DNA of 64,000 nt from NCBI GenBank assembly GCA_947652115.1, contig OX393572.1, forward strand, positions 9,374,611-9,438,610. Reading direction: 5' to 3'. Below are positions 1 to 8,830 of the stretch, piece after piece. The position numbers and the translations under genes are program-made. Positions within the stretch are counted from its first letter, which is position 1. Each line of letters begins with the position of its first letter. Source of the stretch: Blastomussa wellsi. Taxonomy: Eukaryota > Cnidaria > Anthozoa > Scleractinia > Plerogyridae. The notes beneath the pieces are model-generated. The model made no database searches, was not told the origin of the DNA, and saw nothing but the letters and a program-made list of their open reading frames with translations.

Positions 1-516
1 GGCTCGGGCTTTCAAATACATCAAGGCGTAATCGCCGCAACTCTGACTAAAGGTGGATTTCCACTGTCGCGAGTTTTTTACGTGCGTAAAAAATTAGAAA
101 CATTGTATGAACGGCTTGCGTAAACGTGTACGCACGTTTTCCATACATCGTCTATAATTATATTTACGCACGTAAAAAAATTACGCGACAGTGGAAATCC
201 ACCTTACACGGGGACTGTAAACTCTGTCCGTTGCTGATCACGTATTTCCAATGGGTGTTCAACCACGCTTCCAAGGGTTCGGTCGTCCGGTACGTGCTCA
301 GGGGTAAAGCGTAACTGTCCAAGACTTCGCACACGTTCTCCTTGGTGGTCCACAGGTCGATCCAATGACGTCCGGGGGACTGCGCCGGATCCGTGTTCAC
401 GATGTAGCCAAGGGTAAACGATCACAAGCCACCGTGCCGTAAAAGTAAGGGTTAAGGAACGGATCGAGTCGAGCCAAATGGTCCAATTGAACATTGTTCA
501 ACGTGACTTTTTCCAT
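1..516 (-). pseudogene. Adenain-like cysteine protease, type B fragment B0 (broken)
   Basis: This is a relative of the adenovirus maturation protease found in Mavericks, where it would cleave core and capsid precursors inside particles. The start codon at 514-516 lies just after the stop of the capsid gene, the same arrangement as in element B. Visible catalytic motifs are His in GRHWIDLW, Asp in CEVLDSYALPL and Cys in QSCGDYALMYL near position 40. A frameshift separates the N-terminal part (MEKVTLNNVQ) from the His motif near 400, and a MITE at 50-205 splits the gene between the Asp and Cys motifs. The C-terminus lies outside the window. Family assignment is from motif order and from the homologous gene at 48970-49530. 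Confidence 0.75.
50..205. mobile_element. 156-bp palindromic MITE
   Basis: The two ends are inverted copies of each other: AAGGTGGATTTCCACTGTCG at the left, and its complement ending CCACCTT at the right, followed inward by AT-rich arms containing ACGTGCGTAAA. Comparison with the uninterrupted homologue near 49195 shows that this block is extra sequence inside the protease gene. It has no coding capacity, so it must be non-autonomous. The target duplication is unclear (perhaps TA), so the superfamily is not assigned. Confidence 0.8.
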
Positions 517-518
517 TT

Positions 519-1310
519 TCAGCGTTGGTACACGTCGTAGATCACGGCTTTGTTGTCGTCGATTTCCAAGAGATTCTCAAATTCAAAGTAGACGAGGATG
601 CTTATATTCACGGCTGGATTGGCTCCAAAACTGAGAACTGCTTTGGATTTAACACGGGAGTGTCCAAACATCCGTTGGCTGCGTTGTCAAATACAAACAA
701 GGTGCAGGTCTTGCCGTGATCCCATTCCACGCTTCTCACCATGTTTCCTTTCTGTTTACACAAACATCCCGTGGCTTTTAAGAACCTGAAGTAACCTCTC
801 CCATCTCGTGTTTCGTCGTTGTGAATCAACTCCAAGGTCTCGTATGGATATTCTTCGCCTCTCACCTATTGTCGGATACTGCTCAATCCAAACTTTCTGA
901 AAACTGAAGTGATTGTTGGCCACGTTGCCTGTGACCGCGGTGGACAATACCATTCCCACGATGAGACGATTGGGGACTCGACCCTGGAACAGATTGTTGC
1001 ATTCGTAGCGTTGCTGGTTGCCTTGCATGTTGAAGGTTCTAATTTCGCCTCGCACTGTGGGATAACTGACCGGTTTCTTGGTTTGTCTTTGTTACTGCTC
1101 AAATTCCAGGTACACGGAGGGATTGAGTCTCAATTGGCAAAGAGACAATTTCACTTTGACGTCTTCGGCGGTCAGGCGTCAAGCTAGGAGAGCCCCACCG
1201 TTGAGGAACGCCGGGTACCAACGCTTTGTTCAGGTGAAAGACTTCGACGTGGGGTTTGAACCGTAACACGTAAGTGTTTCCTCCGGCATACTTGACCACT
1301 TCGGCCACTT
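519..1310 (-). pseudogene. Major capsid protein (F54H12.2-like), type B fragment B0
   Basis: This is the C-terminal half of the capsid protein also found at 49530-50901. Recognisable pieces in order along the minus strand are YVLRFKPHVEVFHL, NNLFQGRVPNRLIVGMV, MRGEEYPYETLELIHND, LFVFDNAANGCLDTPVLNP and the end ILVYFEFENLLEIDD before the stop at 519-521. The pieces lie in different frames, so there are several frameshifts. The family is an invertebrate element protein; a double jelly-roll major capsid role is inferred from its position and size. Similarity to element B stops at about 1310, where the fragment is truncated. Confidence 0.7.
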
Positions 1311-1344
1311 CAAGAAGGACGACGACGAATCACCCACGCGATAC

Positions 1345-1593
1345 ATGTTACCCGAGGACTATCCACCCGCTTCCGAACAGAGCAACAAAAAGCAGACAAA
1401 GGGAAATGCCAACAACAACAAAGGTAAACCACTACAAACATTACACCGTTGGCTCGTGCCAGGGTATAAGATGGTTCACACGAAACCAACTAGAAACATT
1501 CACGTGACTCCTTTGAAGGGAATTCTCATCAAGAACCCGAACAATCGTCCCGAAACCCAGAACGGTCTTCTTTTGTGCAGAGGTCGGATGTAA
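1345..1593 (+). CDS. Unidentified 82-residue ORF
   Basis: An open frame encodes a basic, Asn- and Lys-rich stretch followed by HRWLVPGYKMVHTKPTRNIH and NPNNRPETQNG. An AATAAA sequence follows at about 1623. I do not recognise the protein. It starts where the B0 fragment ends, so it may be host-derived, a cryptic exon, or chance. There is no matching copy elsewhere in the window, and no promoter or splice evidence. Confidence 0.25.
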   Translation: MLPEDYPPASEQSNKKQTKGNANNNKGKPLQTLHRWLVPGYKMVHTKPTRNIHVTPLKGILIKNPNNRPETQNGLLLCRGRM

Positions 1594-1844
1594 ATACTTT
1601 GACAAGCAAGGCAAGTGATAAATAAAGGGATCTCTATCTTCAATGTGAAGAAGAGATCGAAAAGAGAACGAGTCCCTTCCAAACGAAACGAGATCTCTTG
1701 AAACAACAGCCACGAGAGAAACATTGTGAAAGAAGTGGTGTCATGTCCTCCAGACGATTGAAAGTCATCATGCACGTCCATGCACGAAGCTCGCTTCACT
1801 TGCTTCGCGCACCAGGGGGGTTTAAAACAGTAAAATAAAACGGT

Positions 1845-2202
1845 GATGATCAGGTGTGTATTCATTTTCCTCAGGCTATACTACTTGTCGAGGAAGGACA
1901 ACCCCTCGCCCAACAGCGAAAAAACGGCAAGTTTGCACATCGCTTCCTTTGAAGTCGAGATTTCGAAACGTCGAAAGGCTCAGCTCCGACAAGTCGGAGC
2001 GAGTCGCACACGGACAATCAAAATCTAGTCTTCAGCAAAAGAGGAAGCAAAGATGCAAACAAAAGGAAGCAATATGTAAACAAAACAGCACCGGGAGCTT
2101 TCGAAACGGGAAACAAACGGTGGCCGGGTGTGCGTTTTCCACCGGACAGGCGAGGAAGGCCAACCTCCCGGTCGGTTCGCACAATTAGAAAGAAGCGACA
2201 CC
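1845..2202 (+). repeat. Upstream region of type A zinc-finger gene, shared with 35880-36280
   Basis: This stretch aligns with 35880-36280. Shared landmarks are GGTGTGTATTCATTT, AGAAGGACAACCCC-like sequence, a perfect small hairpin CTCCGACAAGTCGGAG, and two direct repeats of GGAAGCAAnATGCAAACAAAA. No long open frame is shared between the copies, so it is probably non-coding: a promoter or terminal region of the accessory gene end of a type A element. Confidence 0.6.
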
Positions 2203-2489
2203 ATGAATACAATGGTGCGCGGAGCAAACAACTGCGTGTGGTTGATGCGAACTCGGAAAGAGAACTGCGGAAAAAAGTGTGTCGGAGAATATTGCAGCAC
2301 AACTTTCAGCTAAGAAGAGGAATGCAAAAGCCCGCACAATACCGCAGCTGCGGCGTTGGAGTTTTGTGTGATTACCGTTTATGTCTAGCTTGCGGCGGGA
2401 ACAAGCTAAGACAGCGGCTTCTTCGCAAACAAAAAAGCGCGGAGAAACATTTTGAACATGTTTTGCACGAGCTGATGTCAACCAGTTAG
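2203..2489 (+). pseudogene. Small zinc-ribbon accessory protein, copy A-0 (frameshifted)
   Basis: Homologous to 36281-36571. The start codon is at 2203 (MNTMVRGANNCVWLM). Cysteine pairs are visible in CGKKCVGEYC and in CGVGVLCDYRLCLACGG, suggesting one or two zinc-binding knuckles, followed by a basic helix (NKLRQRLLRKQKSAEK). Four bases are missing after the first cluster compared with A-4, so the frame breaks at about 2300. The function is unknown. It sits next to the second zinc gene at the capsid end of type A elements. Confidence 0.55.
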
Positions 2490-2538
2490 AGATTTGCAAA
2501 CTTGTTGTTAAAAGCAAGTCAATTAGAGATTTGCATAC

Positions 2539-2889
2539 TTGTTATTAAAAGGCACGCAATGGTTCGAGGAGGAAACAACTGTAAACTTTCCGAGTCGATT
2601 CAAAACCTCCCTCCAGAGCTCCGGGAGCGTATTTTGTAAGGAACACATCGCCATCAAAATCAAGGAGCGATTGGATCTTGGTTTTGATGTTGTGCAAAAC
2701 GAGTTATTGGAAGCCCCTTTTTGCGACAGATGTGAACAGTTTGTTAAAGTTGTTGTTTGTAGAAAATGCAGCAAATGCAGGCGAAATGGATTATGCTTTA
2801 CATGTTATAAAAATGGCGTGGAACATTTTTTAGGCGACCCTTCTTTCGATGAAAGCGACTACGATGAGATATATGTAAAAAGAATTTGA
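2539..2889 (+). pseudogene. Second zinc-finger accessory protein (A-0 copy)
   Basis: The frame reads ...KEHIAIKIKERLDLGF..., then a cysteine-rich part CDRC...CRKCSKCRRNGLCFTC and an acidic end GDPSFDESDYDE, with a stop at 2887. In a neighbouring frame just upstream the bases encode an F-box-like phrase (SIQNLPPELRE), so the N-terminus is frameshifted near 2637. Degenerate relatives lie at 18534-18830, 36584-37034 and 63870-64000, each at the accessory end of a type A element. If the F-box reading is right it could act as a ubiquitin-ligase adaptor; that is inference from one short motif. Confidence 0.5.
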
Positions 2890-3262
2890 GCGCGGAAAAT
2901 TCATATTAACCACGCAATGTGTGGACACGGAGGTGAGAGGTGGGTTGAGCACGGTTTGGCGAGCAAACCGTCAGCGTGAGTGAAGAGAAGATTTGGTCAA
3001 AGCGCTCAATCGAGCTGTCGATCAGAACCCACCTCGCGCATAGCCTCAACAACTTGCTGTGTTATCCCTCTGACCTCGCTCTGCCAAACGGGCGTTGAAA
3101 GTTCCTTGTAAATACAGAAAATCGTGTGGAAAAGCAGAAGCATTTCGCTATGCCAAAGTTTTGCCTCTCTTTAATTTGTGCCACACGCTGGGGCTATTTT
3201 TTTAAAACAGGTCTGGTCTATTTTTTTAAAACAGAGAGAGAGATTTTTTTTTGTGTCAAAGT
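2890..3262. other. Non-coding stretch
   Basis: I see no supported gene. It contains two copies of CTATTTTTTTAAAACAG at about 3197 and 3223, and ends at the 3' side of the minus-strand membrane protein gene. Confidence 0.5.
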
Positions 3263-3883
3263 TTAGTTGAAATTTGTGCTGGACGTCGTCAGTTTTTTTC
3301 CAAGCTCTTGCCGAACCTGCTTTTTTATCATTTCAAGATCCGGCGAATCGGCCTGTTTTTCCGCGAAGTTTTCCCGCAGCCCCTCTTTGAGTTCACGATA
3401 TTTCTGCATCTCATGAGATATCTGTTTGAGTCGGAAACATTGTTATCATCAACAGCTTGAGAGACGGAGCTTTTCATTGAGTCATGCTTTGCAAGTGCAA
3501 GAGCCTTAATTTTCGTGTGTTTTTTAACTTTCCTTTCCAGCATTCTTGTTCGCAACAGACAGGCCTGTGGAAGCAAATCCAAGGAGAGCGGCAGTTCCAG
3601 CAACAGGCGCCCCGACCACAATTCCGACGCCATTAAGTGAATTTGCAACGGCCCCGGAAGACAGGGCGGCAGATACAGTGCCAAGAGAGACAACGGAATA
3701 GTGAATCACTTTGCGAGCTGTATTCTTGTATTTTTTCAACACAAGCCTGTAATGTTCAGCCTCATCTGCAATTTCTTTTTCAATTTTGCTGATCACAGTT
3801 AGCCGGAAATTGGTTCTTTCCAGGGGAAGCTCTGCATAAATATTATCAGGCGGAGCACTTGGCAACACATTTGCCGAAGACAT
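3263..3883 (-). pseudogene. Glycine-rich membrane protein (A-0 copy), frameshifted
   Basis: The first gene inward from the accessory end of type A. The start at 3883 follows TATATTATACC. It encodes MSSANVLPSAPP, a heptad-like basic helix (KKYKNTARKVIHYS), a long Gly/Ala hydrophobic hairpin (VSAALSSGAVANSLNG to VAGTAALLGFASTGLS), then a charged helical tail. The frame breaks near 3540, with the remainder in another frame to the stop at 3263. Family function is unknown; a virion membrane or inner-capsid role is inferred. Just upstream, at 3950, the penton-like gene that follows in other copies is missing. Confidence 0.65.
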
Positions 3884-4039
3884 GGTATATTATACCATTT
3901 CAATTTATCTCTAAAATAAAATGATTTGGGAACCCGTGAAAGTCAATAGTAAGCACAACCATTTTATTGTTGTTGCACATAAATTTCTAATACACACAAA
4001 CGCCATGATGGTTCTGGCACAGCTGGTGCACAGTTGGTT

Positions 4040-4460
4040 GCGGAGTGGTGGCGGGGGTGGCTGGGTGGCGGGGTGGCAGGGGAAGGCAGCGGGTTGGTAG
4101 CTTGTGTGTGCCCAGAATCAGCCCAGAAACACAAAACGAGAGCGAAAAAAAGCAAACAAATTTCAGCTACCAAATTTGCTCAAAACATGCAAAACACAAA
4201 AAAGAGCGTGACCCAAGCCAAAGCGAGCGGTGTGTCATATTTCCATTTGAAGAAATGCATGCACTTGTAATATTGTGTGCCAGAATTAATTTTCCATTTG
4301 AAGAAATATCAGCACAAGACATGGCAAACCAAGAAGGAGAAACAAGTGCAATCTTTCAGAGTTACGATAGCGGAAAAAAATTATGGCAAACACAATTTCA
4401 GCTACCAAATTTGCATACGAAGAAATGCATGCAGACTTCACGGTCCAGTGAATCAAAGTG
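4040..4460 (+). repeat. GC-rich head plus short minisatellite: left end of type A copy A-1
   Basis: It starts with a G-rich head (GGTGGCGGGGGTGGCTGGG, then GCGGGGTGGCAGGGG) that matches 18001 onwards and the complement of 34240-34300. It continues with CCAAGC-type minisatellite remnants and sequence containing TTTTCCATTTGAAGAAAT, which matches the complement of the tandem array at 33530-33745. It therefore looks like a decayed type A terminal repeat, probably the left boundary of A-1. The rest of the interval to 4649 shows no gene. Confidence 0.5.
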
Positions 4461-4649
4461 AAGAACACAAAGCGTCTTTTGTTGTCTGGCAATCATTCAA
4501 AGCCTGACTTACCTCAAAGGCGATTTCACGTATTTCAATGATACAGTTTGGTGAAAAAAGTTCGTTTAAAGTAAACATAATAGCATGAAAAAGCACAATC
4601 ATTTTTGGTGTAAAGAAAGTTTTCGTGTTTTCATAATTTTACTAAACGT

Positions 4650-5402
4650 CTAAATATAGCGCTGACAGGTAGAAAGTTCAAGAACGTGGGTGAAACAAAA
4701 CATGTGCCTGCTGAATATGTGCCTGCAGAATACCTTTTCGCCGTAGCAAAAACGCATACCCTTTCGACATAGAAAAATAAAAAAAATTTTTTTTGGTTCG
4801 ATTTTGTAGGACATCGACATTTTTTTCAGAAGTTCGAGGTGAACCTGTTTTTTTATCGTTTCAATATCTGGAGAAACAGAAGGTTTATCGGCAAAGTTTT
4901 CCCGAAGTCCCTCTTTTAATTCACGATATTTCTGCATTTCACCAGAGATCATTTTAAATTCAGCGTCGGAAACATTGTTATTGTCCAGAGCTTGGGAAAC
5001 GGAACTTTTGATTGAGTCGTGTTTTGCTTGAGCCAAAGCTTGAATTTTCGTGTGCTTTTTCACTTTCCTTTCAAGCTTCCTGTTAGCAGCAGCAAGGCCT
5101 GTCGAAGCAAATCCAAGGAGCGCAGCTATTCCGGCGACAGGCGCTCCAACAACAATTCCAACGCCCGTTAAAGAACTTGCGACGGCTCCTGAAGAAAGGA
5201 ATGCACTTCCAACGCCGAGAGAAACCGCGGAATAGTGAATCACTTTCCGGGCCTTCGTGTATTTTTTCAATACAACTCTTCGGTGTTCAACCTCATCGGA
5301 GATTTTGCTTATCTCACTTAGTCGGAAATTTTCGGTTCTTTCCAGTGGGGGGAGCTCTGGATAAATAGGCGGAGCACTCGGCAAGACATTTGACGAAGAC
5401 AT
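4650..5402 (-). CDS. Glycine-rich membrane protein, A-1 copy with a foreign C-terminus
   Basis: A 250-residue open frame, start at 5402 directly after TATACC. Residues 1-60 carry MSSSNVLPSAPPIYPELPP and basic helices, 60-105 a Gly/Ala-rich hydrophobic hairpin, and 105-195 a soluble helical region (KHDSIKSSVSQAL, EMQKYRELKEGLRENFA). The other copies end soon after with a KKMSASSANLN-like tail at about 212 residues. Here the last 53 or so residues differ, because the sequence below about 4815 no longer matches the family. So the frame is open but the 3' end was replaced by rearrangement. Role unknown; virion membrane association is inferred from the hairpin. Confidence 0.65.
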   Translation of the reverse strand: MSSSNVLPSAPPIYPELPPLERTENFRLSEISKISDEVEHRRVVLKKYTKARKVIHYSAVSLGVGSAFLSSGAVASSLTGVGIVVGAPVAGIAALLGFASTGLAAANRKLERKVKKHTKIQALAQAKHDSIKSSVSQALDNNNVSDAEFKMISGEMQKYRELKEGLRENFADKPSVSPDIETIKKQVHLELLKKMSMSYKIEPKKIFFIFLCRKGMRFCYGEKVFCRHIFSRHMFCFTHVLELSTCQRYI

Positions 5403-5426
5403 GGTATATCAGCAGATTGTATTTTT

Positions 5427-6094
5427 TCAAATTATTTGCAATTCGAATTCAAGAGGGTGATCTTCGAAGTCAAAAAGCTCGCCGTCCACGTCTTTGACTG
5501 AAAGCGTGACGCTGTTGACATATTTGTCAGTCGAAGCGACACGAAAGGGGTGCTGTTCGCCCGTTTGATAGTTGACTTTTTGGAACGCCTCCCCTCGGAT
5601 GTCAAACTTCGCAAGAAGGGTTGATGCTTTACCATTAACCAAATTCTGATTGTGGTCAACCAAGTCGCAATGGACAAAGTAACTTGTCGGTATTCGAAGC
5701 CGTTTAACGAAAGTTCTAAAAAACAAAACGCGGGAAATGCCAAGAAAATTGGCTAATTCTTTGTCAAGAGTTATTTTTTATCCCCAAAGTTGTCAATTAC
5801 CATAACACCAGCTGGTGTATTGATTTGAGTGGGAAGTTTTACATTGAATTTAGCGAAAGCATGTTCTATATTTTGAGCCATACTTTCAAGAGTGTAATGC
5901 CCTCTGGGGAAAGTAATGGGAATAGCATTTTTACCATCTCGATCAGACCTCGCAATAACCCCATCTTTTTTCAAATTATGCCACGAATTCGGAAGTGAAC
6001 AAGACAACAGCCTTACGAAAGAGGCCTCTGGAAGCGGGTTGTTAAAATAGACTGAACATAGATTAGAAGACGTAGAAATAGTAAGCACAACCAT
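5427..6094 (-). pseudogene. Penton-like minor capsid protein, A-1 copy (one frameshift)
   Basis: Homologous to the intact genes at 20048-20719 and 59954-60592. The start at 6094 reads MVVLTISTSSNLCSVYF; the end has SVTLSVKDVDGELFDFEDHP. A shift in an A-run at about 5776 splits it. Beta-rich content, about 220 residues, and a motif of alternating hydrophobic residues followed by DxxGELFDF near the C-terminus fit the single jelly-roll penton proteins of Polintons, though the fold has not been tested. Confidence 0.6.
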
Positions 6095-6151
6095 TTTATT
6101 TTGTTCCATATAAATTTCCAATTGAAAAATAACAGGAAGTATAAAAACGCA

Positions 6152-7810
6152 ATGTTGGGATATCTCGGAAAAATTGCGCAAGCCGCCAATGCGAAGCTTG
6201 CACAAACCAAGGCGTGGGCAGCTTTTTCTGCACGGTTTACAAGGGCAGACAAAAGTCAATTTGAAGCACAGGTATTTTTTGCACCGGACAACACAGCAAC
6301 AGCCGAAATATTTTGGAAAGAGGGGCCCGGCAGTCTACAAAGCGTATTCGGTTCAGATTCAGAATATTGGAGTGCAGGAATGAAAAAAGCGCTGGGTTTG
6401 GTTGGCGTTGCCGTTGTTCAGATTCAGAATATTGGAGTGCAGGAATGAAAAAAGCGCTGGGTTTGGTTGGCGTTGCCGTTTCCCTTTCCAACTGTCGCCC
6501 CGCACTGAAAAAAGACCGCTGGCTGTTCCAGCAGTTCCATTCGAAGAAGAATATTCAACAAAGCAATCAAAATGTCTCCCCTAATCAGTATTTTACAACA
6601 AAGTTCAGAGAGGTTTTCCAAAAGGAACAGCTGAAGTTCGAAAAGTCAAAGCCCGCGAAAAAATGGTTAGCAGGCCCCAATCTTTCTTTTTGGGACCAGT
6701 AGCTGAATCTCGCAGTGTGGTGTGCGACGACAGGCTGCGGAATCTCAAGAGAAGTATTTGACAGCACAATGCTGCCGCCGAAGGTGCGAGCTTTCTACAT
6801 TTTCCACTTGTATTTCACGGTTCGTCGAATCCTCTTTCAGCTCGGAGGCAACCAAAGCATTGGCGCGTTGCCGGGTGACCCAACATGGAGTCAGTTTAAT
6901 AATCATTTCGACAAAGCTTCGCGGGAAAGATTGTGCGCAGAGTTCGGTGTTGACCCGTCAACTGATTTCCGCTTCACGAACGGCCCGAATCACGGGTTGG
7001 GGAGCGTTTATATTTATTGCCGCGGCCCTTTTGTTTTGAATGTTCCCTATCCATCGGCAAAAGCAAAATTTGATGATGAAGATCCAAGAGCGTCAGAAAA
7101 AGGAATATCAGTTTGCTTCATAAGAAACGACGCCGCGGAAGAGCAATTCAGCTGGTTTGCACCCAAAACCACAGCAGGTTTGACCCAGGCTGGTTTGTCG
7201 CGAATTAACCAGTCGATTGAAGCATTTGTGTACTGCATCTTAGGTGCGCAAGTCAACGTCCGCAGCAGCATCCTTGGTGCTGAAGGCAGAGCAAAAGAAG
7301 CCCAGAGCGAGTTCAACGTCTTGGTGGAAAATGCGATAAGTCAGTCCGACCTGGCGGAAAGTGTGCAGCGTTATCAGCTGGTGGTGGATGAGGCCAAGGT
7401 GAGGCTCAATCTGGCTGTGTGCCCGGGGGCTTGGTTAATGCCAGGGAATATGGTGATCAACACAGAAAGCACGGTTGGATATAACAACCAGTTGAAACAA
7501 GCGGTGCAAGGCATGAAACTGGGGATAAACAATGAGGTTAACACGAGCACGAAAAAAGTTGGGATTCAGCACATGGATGGTGAGAGATCAAAAATTGACC
7601 GGCCAAACAGTCACCCTTCCAATCCTATTCATAAGGCAGCCACAGCTGAAAGCAGAAAAGATCCAAAACATGTTGGCACAGCAGAAGAAGTGCAAACAGA
7701 ATAACCAACACCCGCGGCTGGCTCAGACAGCCATCTCAACAACAAAATTGCTGTCGCTGTTGGCGAGGTTGCAGTTGCGGGGTTGGAATGCATTCTTTGC
7801 GTTGCGTCAA
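6152..7810 (+). pseudogene. Long type A protein with C-terminal membrane anchor, A-1 copy
   Basis: About 510 residues when whole. The N-terminal part begins at 6152 (MLGYLGKIAQAANAKLAQ). The main open part at 6715-7704 has WCATTGCGISREVF, FHLYFTVRRILFQLGG, GPNHGLGSVYIYC, VPYPSAKAKFDDEDP and NLAVCPGAWLMPGN. A 65-bp duplication at 6354-6483 shifts the frame, a TAG lies at about 6700, and a premature TAA at 7702 removes the hydrophobic anchor still readable to 7810. I do not recognise the family. Its place between the penton-like and major capsid genes, and the C-terminal anchor, suggest a virion surface or membrane protein. Confidence 0.55.
6354..6483. repeat. 65-bp exact tandem duplication inside the anchored-protein gene
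   Basis: The segment starting CAGATTCAGAATATTGGAG at 6354 is repeated starting at 6419. The period is 65 bp, not a multiple of three, so it breaks the reading frame. The copies in A-2 and A-4 have a single unit, so this is private to A-1. The near identity of the two units points to a recent event. Confidence 0.9.
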
Positions 7811-8795
7811 CGGCGTTTTTTGAAATCCTCGACCAAAAACGCAGCCACAGCCAAAATCAGAAGCCAGACGTGCTCCGCCAGAAAAGAGACGACCTCCCCA
7901 GCAGCTTTGAAAAGAAAAGAAACAATCGAGCCAATTAACCCTGGGAGGATTCCAGCAAGTTTTTTCCGAGCTCTTTCAAGCCATTTGCCAGCCCTTTGGC
8001 AGTGGCTTTCAGTGAGTTGTTGATTGTGCTTACGACAGCTCCGATCGTAACACCAGCAGCAAGAAGAACAGCCGTGACGGTCACGTCGTATTTCTTGAAG
8101 ATCTCTTTTACGCGCTCACGCAGCGGCATCCTTTCTTCAAGGCGCTCCCTTTCGTTTTCAAGTGCATTTCGCTGTTCTGTCCTTTCCCGAATCTTTTCAC
8201 GCGCTTGCTCTCTTACAGCAGATTGTTCATTTTCATCATTGGCGATTTCTTGGTTCATTTGGGTTTCTTTGTTAATTTCTTCGATTTCTTTTTCTTTTTC
8301 TTGAATTAATGTCACCCTCTCTGGTCCAAGTGTTTCCATAACTGATTTTGGTAATTTTGGGTTTAATGTTTTACCGTCCGTTAGAAAGAGTGGTGTCTCG
8401 CCACCTTTTGGACCAATAACAACAACTCTTCCAGGATATCTTTTTTTTGAGACCTCAAGTGTTAAAAAGTTACCATCTTTCCCATATTGAGTGTGATTTT
8501 CCATCAAGGTTTGGTTTGCAAGATCAATTTTAACAGAATCTGGGTTAAAAACCCGCATCCCTGGAGGGCGTCTTTCAATGGAAGAGGTTTCCGCAGTGCC
8601 ACCGCGTTCAGGTGGCCTATTCATCGTTGTTGTTCTCATTGGAAATTCTTCGCCACTAGGTCCGGGTGTTGATGACCCACCAGGCTCACCAAATGGCATT
8701 GTCTTATTTGCATCGTCACGATCGTCGTCGTCGTCGTCACGATCGTCTGTATGTTCCGTGAGAGGGCCTCTCTCGCCAAAGCCACCTTCCGCCAT
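7807..8795 (-). pseudogene. Coiled-coil protein with C-terminal membrane helix, A-1 copy
   Basis: The start at 8795 gives MAEGGFGERGP and an acidic Asp-rich run, then a Glu/Arg/Gln-rich coiled coil (EKEIEEINKETQMNQE), the conserved LRERVKEIFKKYDVTVTAVLLAAG, and finally an amphipathic and hydrophobic tail with LPGLIGSIVSFLFKAAG and AEHVWLLILAV. A one-base loss at about 7957 throws the last part out of frame. The tail resembles membrane-lytic or membrane-anchoring ends, and a role in virion entry or assembly is possible but unproven. It converges on the preceding plus-strand gene. Confidence 0.6.
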
Positions 8796-8830
8796 TGTCT
8801 ATTGAATAAAAAAAATTTTCTGTTTAATAT

